A stretch of 64,000 nucleotides of DNA from Laccaria trichodermophora (Eukaryota > Basidiomycota > Agaricomycetes > Agaricales > Hydnangiaceae): the NCBI GenBank assembly GCA_018417955.1, contig JACTVC010000002.1, positions 1,240,001-1,304,000 on the forward strand, given 5' to 3'. The notes under the pieces were generated by a model. The model was given only the letters and a program-made list of their open reading frames with translations. It did no database searches and was not told the origin of the DNA. Shown here in pieces: positions 20,401 to 28,888 of the stretch; the first letter of the stretch is position 1, and each line of letters opens with the position of its first letter. Made by a program: the position numbers and the translations under genes.

Positions 20401-23400
20401 AGGCCCACTCACCAACTGAAAGAAGACAGGCCAGTGTCACCAGAAGAGTACACATTAAAAACCAGGCCAACTCACCACCTGAAACAAGACAGGCCACAGC
20501 TTGTGTCACCAGAAGAGTGCACATCAAATGCCAGGCCAACTCACATCCTGAAACAGGACAGTCCACAGCTTATGTCACCAGAAGAGTGCACATCAAAAAC
20601 CAGGCCAACTCACCAACTGAAACAAGACAGGCCAAAAGTTTGTGTCACCAGAAGAGTGCACATTGAAAACCAGGCCAACTCACCCACTGAAAGAAGACAG
20701 GACAGTGTCACCAGAAGAGTACACATTAAAAACCAGGCCAACTTACTTTCTATAAAATAATAGCCAGAGCATCTATCTTTAGAAGAGTCTGTAGTAAAAG
20801 AAGTGCCAACCCACTGCCTAAAAAAACAATGGCAAGAGTATCTTTTTAGAAGTGTGCAAAGTAAAATGCGAGAAAGCTTACTTTCTGAAATAAGTTAAAT
20901 CATGTCACAATCACCAGAACAGTGCACAAGAAAAGAAAAGGCCAGACAATGAGTTACCAGAAGAGCTAATTGTCAATAGGGACAACTTACAACCTAAGGT
21001 ATGGTAGGTTTAGATGATAATTGAGTCAGAACAAAACTATCTCAAAATTTTACAATCACTTACCCACTAAAAGATCTGTTATAGGCATACAGAGACATTC
21101 TGAGTAGACTTCATATTACCATCTGAATTTGAAAACAAAAGCATTAGTTGTTTAAGTAGCAGGATCAACAGTTAATACTTACATCCTGACATCAATGGAC
21201 AGCTGATGATAAAATGTGGAATATTATGCAGAATAATTGCTCACAAACTAATGAGAGCCATGAGAATATATAAAAACATGTACAATTGGTAAACATACAT
21301 CCTGCAAGCAAAAACAATGATAAGAATACCATTCTGTTTCATTTGATAATTTCTTTTTATTCTTACTTTCTGTGCTTTCTTAGCAGTAATAGCATGTTGT
21401 TACATATTGACTTACATTCTGCAACACAAGTCAATATTTATTTTGATACCTTTTTGTTATTATTATCACATACCTCCTATTCAGCTGAAAGATTCACTTT
21501 TGATCAACATTGTTCTCTTGTTACTTACTGTCTGTTGGAAGATCTTGTTAAATCAGCAAAGATATCCTAATTATAAACTCTTACTTCATAGAAACCAATG
21601 ACTTGTTCAAATAGCTTGGTCAAGTTCTTTGTAACAATTGACCTCTGCAATGTGTCATACATGTTAAAAGTATGACAACCATCTAAGAAATGCAATGACT
21701 TACATGAAATAGATCCTTTCCATCTCTCACACAGCTTAGAATTCTGTTCTTCTCTATAATTTCAAGAGTCAGTATTGTATTACACCATGTCTTACCCTGC
21801 AAAGTGAGTAAATCTCCAATGGAAGTTTCCAAAGAATTTATCATTGTTCCATCCACATATAATTCCTGCTTCTGAAACCCTAAAAGAATATGGTGTGGCC
21901 AATTGAAGCAAGCATACTTGGTCATATCACCCTCAAAAAAGTCTTTTGAAGGGTACTCTGCCAGATGCTTCAAACAGTGTATGGCAAGATGAAGGTGTTG
22001 CAGAGGAGGATCAATGAAGTATTGCTCTGATCGTGATTTGTTGGTCAGAAAATCCTGGAGAGAGGTGTGATAGAGTGTAATGGGCTGATCATCACATCCA
22101 GGAATTTTGATAATTGACTGTACCCTTAGGAGCTCATGAATAACCTCCTCATGCTGGAGATTGAGAAGGGAACTGAGAAAAGAGATAGATTGGTTGTCCT
22201 CCAGGATCATGATTGTTCCAAGAATTTGATGAAGAGCTGCTGTCCTGGAAGCAGAGAAAAGAACCTGTTTATAAAGTGGATCCAGACCATTGGCCCCAGA
22301 TTTTATAAGTTGTTGCAAAGCTTTGTGTGGCATGGGAGCTGCTCCAACATATTGGATCAATGTTGTGGCAAATGCAAATGAACTGCCAGCCTGATCTAGA
22401 AGTACAGCAAGGTCTCCATCAGATGGCCAGGGCTTCGATACCCTCTGCATCTTTCGAATATTCTGGTCATAGATACAACCAAACTCCTTCTCAAAATATA
22501 CTTGGATATCCAGACGAGCATCATAAGTTGCCAAGTCCAGATGGTATAAAACTGACTGGGCACCAGGATCATTGAACCTTTTCTGAATATGTTCCTCCAC
22601 CCTGCTGGTGAGAAGGACCTGGAAAGGAAGACGACTTTTTCCTGAGGATGCATTGATCAAAACATCAATGAAGGCTGCCATCTCAGCCTTGTCATCACAT
22701 TCATCAAGAGCATCAATAACAAGAATCCTTCGCTTCGCAAAAAGAGAAAAGGCTTTAATGCGAGAAAGGATTTCGAACGTGGTGGAATGAGTTGGATCTA
22801 TAATTAACTTCTGAAATTGACGAGCAAGAGAGACAGAGGGCTCAAGCAAGGCAGGTTCATCGCGAAGAGCTGTCTCAAGTGATGGCTTTGCAGCAGGAAT
22901 AGAAAGGGAGATCTGATGGGCAAGGGTAGGAATCAGGCGAGATATGTGGCTACGTTCACCAGCGCCTCGAAGAAAGAAGAAGCTCCCTAGAAGGCGGCCC
23001 TCTGCGGCATAGTGCTCCGCAATGGTTTGAGCCACCGCTGACTTGCCATAGCCAGCTGGTCCGTTGAGCCAGCAAACAGGAGCTCGGTTGTCAGAATCAT
23101 TGAGCCACTCCTTGATCTGCGTGATAACCTCTAGGCGGGTACCGGGATCACATCGAGCAACAGTACCCGCGCGATTATGGGTGGCGTTGCTGACAGGCCT
23201 AAGCAAGCCTGGAAGACCTAAATGCAATGAACAATTTGATAGTACTGACGAATTCATACAAAACCTGACATACCTTCAGTAGGATGGGCCGGAGGGCCAT
23301 AAAAAACGATGTCGCGGCCGGCGTTATTGACCTGTGCGCTTCCAGAGATGGTGGCTCCGATAGTGTTTGGCAGGAATGCGGCTGATGACGAAGGTTCCAT
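14423..23400 (-). CDS. NACHT STAND receptor with about 102 single-codon exons
   Basis: Exon 1 (23400-23274) starts MEPSSSAAFLPNTIG and includes VNNAGRDIVFYG. A 56-nt intron joins it to exon 2 (23217-21704); together they are exactly 547 codons. The NACHT NTPase shows a Walker A (GPAGYGKSAVAQ) and Walker B (ILVIDALDECDD). Exon 2 ends in phase 0 at CAT before GTAAGT. Exon 3 (21644-21585) adds 20 codons. Then come exons of exactly 3 nt: 12 among unrelated introns, 80 in the 69-bp array, 4 more, an 11-codon exon (14936-14904), 6 more, and a likely terminal exon (14461-14423, ending at TAG). The predicted product is about 690 residues. NACHT proteins usually carry a C-terminal sensor of WD40, ankyrin or TPR repeats; here that position holds the micro-exon region. 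The NACHT part is secure. The micro-exon part rests on splice-site reading, and the terminal exon is uncertain. Confidence 0.7.
14555..15228 (-). other. Distal micro-exon cluster: 10 single-codon exons plus one 11-codon exon
   Basis: Minus-strand triplets: GGG 15228-15226, TAT 15169-15167, TCA 15103-15101, ACA 15028-15026; then a 33-nt exon 14936-14904 (VINPQSMLFKE, acceptor CTGTCTCAG, donor GTCAGT); then ATA 14840-14838, ATT 14779-14777, CTT 14731-14729, AAT 14675-14673, TGG 14623-14621 and AGG 14557-14555. All fit phase 0. TGG uses a GC donor (GCAAGT). Introns are about 45-90 nt, pyrimidine-rich before AG and not similar to each other, apart from a (CTTT)n run after AGG. After AGG the pattern breaks: a candidate TTTT at 14433-14436 is 4 nt, so the last exon is probably 14461-14423. 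Confidence 0.65.
15299..20749 (-). repeat. 80-copy intron-plus-codon array (69-bp unit)
   Basis: On the minus strand each unit is GTGAGTTGGCCTGG ... TTCTGGTGACACAAG ... CTTGTTTCAG (66 nt) followed by a triplet, then the next GTGAGT. I read all 80 triplets between the flanking CAG and GTGAGT/GTAAGT words. All are 3 nt, none is a stop, and the residues are L16, D14, R13, N9, V8, E5, A3, K3, T2, W2 and one each of H, Q, S, I, M. Units vary from about 63 to 78 bp through changes inside the intron: a 1-bp insertion in the AAGTCTGTG variant, a 6-bp deletion at AGTGTCACC, a 9-bp insertion near 19300. The triplet stays 3 nt. One donor is weak (GTTCGT beside the triplet near 17440). Because 69 is divisible by 3, long frames are open on both strands; these are side effects. 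Confidence 0.85.
20815..21531 (-). other. Proximal micro-exon cluster: 12 single-codon exons among unrelated introns
   Basis: Minus-strand triplets and their 3-nt positions (high to low): ACA 21531-21529, GAG 21476-21474, AAT 21418-21416, AAA 21369-21367, GAT 21301-21299, TTT 21247-21245, GAT 21185-21183, ATG 21122-21120, TGG 21066-21064, GTT 20993-20991, AAA 20884-20882, GCA 20817-20815. They encode T,E,N,K,D,F,D,M,W,V,K,A. Each follows an AG acceptor (such as TTGCAG, CACAG, ATTTCAG) and precedes a GT donor (GTAAGT, GTATGT, GTAAGA, GTGAGC, GTAATA). Introns are mostly 46-70 nt and mostly unalike. The 106-nt one before AAA 20884 looks like two fused, degenerate array units, suggesting a lost codon. 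Confidence 0.7.
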
Positions 23401-23779
23401 GAGTGAAATGGCGTGTTGTAATATGAGCGCTAGAAAAGTTGGAAGGGCTCGAGACGTTGATAGGTTGGATCGTCGTGGTCGATGAAGAAGAGAAGACCTG
23501 AAGTCGGAGATAGATTGTGGGAATTGGTCGGAATTCTAATTGGGCGCCAGAGCTCTGCGCCAAAAATACTGCTCGCAGACCAACGCCCAACTCGCACTAC
23601 TGAGCCAACTCTTCCGACCCCCCCGCGGGATTTCACTTCGAAACGATGGGCAAGAAGCCTGACCGGAACAGAGCACTACCGCAAAGTCTCTGTCTCCTTG
23701 AATCGATACCCGGGCCTCACTCATTAGCAGCTGTCCAATCCCTCGCACCTGCCACCCCGTCTCTCCTCTTCTCGTTTAT
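23401..23779. promoter_or_regulatory. Intergenic space upstream of the NACHT gene
   Basis: About 380 bp separate the receptor start from the RSA4-like pseudogene on the other strand. Several short frames are open, but none is recognisable. The 5' promoter of the micro-exon gene should lie here; I see no clear TATA box or other motif. Confidence 0.3.
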
Positions 23780-23789
23780 CCACATTCAG

Positions 23790-25313
23790 GATGAGGGACC
23801 CGTTCTCCTTCCACGCTAACTGCCTGAAGACAAGAACGCCCCACAAAGAGCACCTACACGCATCGTCGTTTCTGATTCCCTCGAAGCTGACGTGTTCGAC
23901 CACACATCAGGCACTTTACGTTTGAAGAGATCCTCATCGTGCACTGATCGCCACGAAGTGTGTTCCGTGTCCGACCAGCCTCAAGATGCTCTTCCACCCT
24001 CTCCGGTACGTGTCCTCACGCGTGCATTTTTCTCTTTCTCAACTCACCACTCATTATAACAATAACAGGACACACCTCTCCCATATCATTCTCATCCACT
24101 GGCAACCTACTCGCAACAGGCTCAGGAGACACCAACGTGCGTTTATGGGACCACAACACGGAGACTCCCTCACATGTTTTGCCAGGCCAGGGTGGGTCTT
24201 ATGTGTTGAGTGGGAAGCTATGGAGCTGAAGTCGGCTAGTACATGTGAGTCTGTTTCTTGACGCGTCGTTGGACTCGCTTTAACACTCGTCTCAAGTGAG
24301 GATATGGGATCGAAAAACGGGCAAACCGATCGGGAACGCATTGAAACGCCACACGAAATGGATTACATCCTTCCCCTGGGGACCCATTCACCTGTGAGTC
24401 GCCTTCTTCTTACCTTCCTAGCCAAAACACTAGTTGAATTGGACAAAAGTAATGCTACTTCCCCCACCTCGCACCATCCTTCAAAGACGACACCATGTGT
24501 GCATAATATTCACCCTGGGCGAACAACCCACCGGCGTGAACGTCGTTAAATGGGGTGGGGCTGACGTGTTTTATACCGCCGGCAGCGACCGGACGGTCAG
24601 GATACGGGATACGAAACAAGGAAGACCAATGCACCCGCTCAAAGACCACGCGCATCAAGTGACCACGAATACGAATTCCGTCCTATGTACGGGTCCGTAC
24701 GACCACACAGGCAAGAAACCCGCCTCCAACGAAGACGGTCAGTCTCCCTCTCTATCAAGCAAACAAGTCCACTAACCCCACCCTTCCCTATACAGCCCAA
24801 AACCTCGCACAACCACGGTACACGGCCCTCCTCCTCGCCTCCCCCACCGAACTGCTCATCTCCGGCTCAGACGACCACACCCTCTTCCTCTGGTGCTCCC
24901 TCTCCTCCACCTAACCCATCGCCGACTGACAGGCCACCAGCGCCAAGTCTCCCACATCGCTTTTTCCCAGACGGACAGTGGGCAGCGTCAGCTGTTTGGG
25001 ATAACAGCGTACGCATATGGGACGGGCAAGTTTGTTGCCACGCTTCGAGGCCATGTAGGCGCTGTGTACCAGCTTGCGTGGAGTGCTGATAGTCGGTTGT
25101 TGATTAGTGCTAGTAAGGGTAGTACGCTCAAGGTTTGGTGTCCCCCCTTTCGTGGAATTGACTGGAGTTTCCTGATGATAACTTTTGGGGGTGGTAGATA
25201 TGGAGTTTGAAGACGTATAAGATTAAGACCGACCTTCCGGGACACACAGACGAGGTGTATTGTGTGAACTTTGTGGCTGATAAGGTTGTTAGTGGGGGAC
25301 GGAACCGTTAAAA
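23790..25313 (+). pseudogene. RSA4: RSA4/NLE1 (Notchless) WD40 protein, decayed copy
   Basis: Fragments in order match the ribosome-assembly factor Rsa4/NLE1: a linker (FRVRPASRCSSTLSG), WD repeats (GNLLATGSGDTNVRLWD; VLCVEWEAMELK; a segment reading RIWDRKTGKPIGNALKRH; FYTAGSDRTVRIRDTKQGRP; GPYDHTGKKPASNED; ELLISGSDDHTLFLW; WDNSVRIWDG) and a tail (YKIKTDLPGHTDEVYCVNFVADK). The pieces lie in different frames with many indels and at least one ordinary intron position (24006-24068). The working protein acts in maturation of the 60S pre-ribosome with the AAA ATPase Rea1. This copy cannot encode it. A second fragment of the same gene lies at 35.5 kb, so a functional copy presumably exists elsewhere. 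Confidence 0.75.
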
Positions 25314-25422
25314 TGTGCTTGTTTTCGTTCTTTTGTTTTTGTGTGCAGCTGATGCATTTTCGGCTGTAGATGGAAGAGTTGAGGCCTCAAATTTGATCTG
25401 GATGCATAGTCGCACATTTCCG

Positions 25423-26018
25423 TTATGACGGGGGTGATTGGGTACTCGGTACATGTGTAGGATAAAGCTGCATTTGTACGCGGAAGGGCCACATATCTCC
25501 ATCTTCATGAACCCTCCCGGGCCCGACCAGCTCACAACACCAGTTCATACCATTTCCATGATAGACGAATGAAGGAGATTGGATAGTCCGTTGGCGTGAA
25601 CACCACAAAGACATCTTCACGAAGAAGTTGTAGACGACGTTCCTCTTGATGCCGACATCGAATAAACATCTTGTTGTGCATGTTTTGTGTAGTCCTAGAG
25701 CTTCCCGGTTCAAGCTTATCCCTTCATCGTTCTCGCTGCCAATCGATATTCTTGGTCGGTCCTGGCATTTTTCGCAATTCTGATCTGTCAGCTTGTACAG
25801 TATTATTGAAAGAACCATGCCATTTACCTTGAGGACTATCCAGCGCTGCTGCGAGTGATCAATAGCTTTCTTGAGACAGAGGTGGGTACAAAAGAATGGT
25901 GAGTTCCACCACTTTTTCGCGAGACATGATGGAACGGACTAAGAGAACGGCATGAGGCCCAGGTGTCCGATCCATTGCAATTTGAAGCCAGTCCTGAGGT
26001 AAATACTAAACAGGGCAA
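25423..26018 (-). pseudogene. Unrecognised gene remnant interrupted by a transposon on its 5' side
   Basis: Minus-strand reading gives WLQIAMDRTPGPHAVLLV then, after a frame change, WWNSPFFCTHLCLKKAIDH and a possible intron at GTAAATGG. A 131-codon frame follows (25818-25423) ending VPSTQSPPS. I do not recognise the family. The frame changes and a TIR element just upstream (26035-26871) suggest a disrupted gene. Its C-terminal boundary overlaps the tail of the RSA4 pseudogene. Confidence 0.35.
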
Positions 26019-26034
26019 GTGATGAGTGCTGTTA

Positions 26035-26871
26035 CTGTACTAATCCAATCAATTCGTCGCACCCTGTGACCTGTGACCGACGCGACGAAATTTTGGTTTC
26101 GTCGCGTCACCGGGGAAGGTTAGTGTTGCCGGAGCTCGGCTTTAGCTTGCTCCGGCTTCAAGCCCGCTTAACCGTGGCTTGGATGCCAAATTCGGAAACA
26201 TGCAATTTTCTCAATGGTTAGGGGTGTCACATTCAAAATTTTTGGGAGGACATATCTACTGCATGCACAGTTACATGTCAGTGTGCTGCTACTTTTGACT
26301 TCTGTCCATAATGGTGCGATTGTCGCTGTTCAACTTCATGTGTGACATCATTTAGCTGTGGTCACATATGTGACTACCTAATATTTGAGATGCTCAGTAA
26401 AACATGGGAAGTTGATAGAATGCTATAAAACTCTGTGAAAGGCTATGTTAAGGTTTCCTTTCCAGCATCCAGCCTTTTGTGTGGCAGAATATGGCTTGCA
26501 GCTATATATTTCTATTTCGAGCCCGAGCTATGAGTGAGCTGTGGCTGATCTAGCTCAGCTCGGCTGGTGGCTCAAGCCAAGCCGAGCCAAGCTTCGGCAA
26601 CACTAGGGAAGGTGTGACTGCCGGAAATTTTCGTCGAAATGTCGGAGTAGCCCTCTGTCCATAGATAATTTAAAATAGTTCAGAGAACTTTGCTAGAGAG
26701 ACGTAGAGGGCGAAAAAATCGATTTCTAACAAAAAAAGACCCCAATTTTGCTCCTTTTCTGACTGACCTGGTGGTTTCGTCGCTGGCTCCTGTGACCTGT
26801 GACCGCTTAGAATTTCGTCGATTATGGACCCCGTGTGACGCGTGACCGACGAATTGATTGGATTAGTACAG
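26035..26871. mobile_element. Non-autonomous TIR element with TA target duplication
   Basis: The ends are perfect inverted copies over 25 bp: CTGTACTAATCCAATCAATT... at 26035 and its mirror ending 26871, each flanked by TA (26033-26034, 26872-26873). Subterminal words CCTGTGACCTGTGACCG occur at both ends. No transposase is present. The TA duplication fits a Tc1/mariner-type mobiliser. The element was about 344 bp before another element inserted into it. Confidence 0.75.
26121..26605. mobile_element. Nested hAT-type MITE with perfect 8-bp duplication
   Basis: The 485-bp insert starts TAGTGTTGCCGG and ends CGGCAACACTA, with an inverted match extending imperfectly into GAGCTCGGCTT/AAGCCGAGCC. 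It is flanked by the 8-bp direct repeat GGGAAGGT (26113-26120 and 26606-26613). The 8-bp duplication and the YAGTGTTG-type end are typical of hAT elements. No open frame of note lies inside. Confidence 0.85.
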
Positions 26872-26873
26872 TA

Positions 26874-27250
26874 CTCTACTACTCTCTTAACACCGATGAG
26901 AAAAGCCTCAAAGAACGGTTTGAAACCAACTTACCTGTTGCCCCGTAGCCACTGGCAGCATCAACCTGCAGAATTTCTTTTGAAGACTGCAGTGTTTTGT
27001 GATGCCGGCTTTGCAGTGCAGCTCTACCCTCTTTCGCGATTACTCTGGTGAGATAGAAATGTAGCCCTGAATCGTGAGATGACGTTGATGAGAAAGCCCT
27101 CCAGAATGATTCAAACAAACTTACCTATCACCTCCTGCTGCACCATCAAGCTCGCCGCTCGCATCCATATCTATTGGTCTGAAACTGGTCTGCGACACAT
27201 TGCTATTTGAGATCCTCAGGATTTGACACCGTTTCGTCGAGGATTGGAGT
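26874..27250 (-). other. Short exon-like fragments, unresolved
   Basis: Two small stretches look like exons followed by donors: one ending VDAASGYGATG before GTAAGTTGG (near 26934) and one ending MDASGELDGAAGGDR before GTAAGTTTG (near 27123). They may belong to a decayed gene with the fragments at 25.4-26.0 kb, with the TIR element inserted between them. No family is recognised. Confidence 0.25.
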
Positions 27251-27385
27251 GGGACCGTCGTCCGGAGGGGTATGAAGGTTGTATGAAGGTCAAGGTCAAC
27301 TGGGTGATGGTGGACTGCTGATTTACACGCGACCACACTCTTCGAACAACATATTTCAGACTGTACATCGAGCACTTTCCCCAAT

Positions 27386-28134
27386 TCATGCCTCATTCCA
27401 AAACTTCCACCCTGCAAAGCTAATCTCCACCAGGATTTCCTCACTAGTCAAGTCGCGTCGTTGCGGGTTTTCGAGGTTGGCTATCGTGAACTACAAAAAA
27501 TGTCTGTTATATCAACTTGAACAACTGCAGCTGCATGGGAGGTACCTGGAGAAGCGGTTCATCTTCCTTGCAGACGTCCAATCTTTTCAGGGCTTCGAGA
27601 ACCTTTCCCGGCGGAAGGCAGACCACTGTAACCACGCAGAAGCTGTAGGCATACACCAGCCACTCCTGTACTCGCAATCTCTCCGCTCTGTTCTTGCTCT
27701 GTTCAGATGCTTCCGACAACTTCAATGTATCAGAAATGACTCCGACTATATCTGGGCTGTGCATGACTTCAAGCCCGATGGAATACAGGCCGATCGGATG
27801 GCTCTTCAAGATAATTTAGCATTTTCTCGCTGAAGTCAACGACGAATACTTCACGGAACGTTGCGATTGGTCGCGATGAGGCCCAGTACACTGTCGATAG
27901 TGACTCATCTGCTTCTGCGTGGCGCGCAACGTGAAGAATGGAATCAATGTCGTGGGGACTGGAGCGCGATACTTCGAAGAGGAAATCGCTCAAGCCACAA
28001 ATGATCGCAATTTGCGGATACTCTCGAAAGAGTTTCAAGAATAGATGATTGGCAACATCGACGGTATTTGCTGAGCGGAACGATGAGCGGATGGCTTCGA
28101 TGACGGCCTCTTCATCGCGGTGGTCGAAGGCCAT
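27386..28134 (-). CDS. Hypothetical protein, probably helical, with one frame break
   Basis: The start at 28134 opens MAFDHRDEEAVIEAIRSS and continues through ANHLFLKLFREYPQIAIICG to MLNYLEEPSDRPVFHRA. A one-base frame break near 27798 is needed to continue with LEVMHSPDIVGVISDTLKL and KVLEALKRLDVCKEDEPLLQ. A 55-nt intron (donor GTACCT, acceptor TTGTAG) then joins to FTIANLENPQRRDLTSEEIL and a stop at 27386. The text reads like an armadillo/HEAT-type helical protein, but I cannot name it. The break could be a real lesion or a sequence error. Confidence 0.45.
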
Positions 28135-28559
28135 AATGACACCTGTGCACGAAAACTCTGCAGGTCACGGATGGGCTTTTCAAAAGACCTGTTTTGGGTT
28201 TTGACCGGGACGACTGGCGCTCCAACGCCACTTTTTAGTCCGCTTTTTTCAGAGGATTCGGCAGCCCCAGCTATTTCTGTAACGCTTGGGCGCCGTCTCA
28301 GCTCAAACAATCATCTCACAGACGGCTTAGAAATCCCATTCTTTTGGCATTACTTATTTCGACTGGGCCTCTTCTTGTGTGTCCCAAATCTCACTCACAG
28401 CTCCATGTAATACCGCACCAGTCTATCTTTGGTAAACTGTGGGTCCTAGTGGATCCTAATTCTGTTAAAAGGCGCAGAACTGTCCAGCTGATAATGATGA
28501 CGTCACGGGAGGACAAGGTGGTTGGAGACTTTGAAACGCTTTGATTCCTGATCGGATTT

Positions 28560-28870
28560 TGGGAGACCAGGTTCAACAGGTGTCGATCCTCTTCTAGCCG
28601 TTATTGGATGACCTCTCATAGTCTTGTTACTTTTACGTACCCCAATCCTCTCGCCCTGTCAAGAATATATTATCACATTCGGGGGCCCTACGTTTTCACA
28701 TAGACACCATGGTGATCTCGTGCATGCAAAACCGCAAAAAAGAATCATCGGACGCAGTGAAAGGTACAGACTACCTTTGTAATATTTGTGATATGTTCAC
28801 CCTTTGTGTAAAATCATGAAGAAGGTGGTTTGGCGGACAGAGGCCAAAAGCCAAACATCAAGTAATTTTC
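28560..28870. repeat. Duplicated block, copy 1 (about 80-85% like 36265-36560)
   Basis: The segment with CAATCCTCTCGCCCTGTCAA, ATATTATCA, GTAGACACCA-like and ATCGTGCATGCAAA-like words recurs at 36331-36550. Its right part (TTTGTGTAAAATCATGAAGAAGG) recurs again near 33809. The block lies next to the HNH gene in copy 1 and copy 2, so it travelled with that gene. Confidence 0.65.
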
Positions 28871-28888
28871 CTGTCTGTCCACAAACCA

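Noticed and set aside
15299..20749. CRISPR array, because of regular spacing of conserved repeats
   Set aside because: The variable part is only 3 bp, the repeat is 66 bp and carries splice signals, no cas-like genes are near, and the genome is eukaryotic.
15299..20749. Plain non-coding minisatellite or centromeric satellite
   Set aside because: The most variable columns are exactly the three between acceptor and donor, stops are absent there, and matching 3-nt exons continue on both sides with unrelated introns. It remains the null hypothesis for testing.
15257..20760. Plus-strand 23-residue repeat proteins (units like THPLKQDRPQSVSPEECTSKTR), up to 434 codons
   Set aside because: The unit is 69 bp, so stop-free frames run on by arithmetic. 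Several frames are open at once, frames switch at every 70-bp unit, no start or ending is shared, and the conserved words are splice signals on the other strand.
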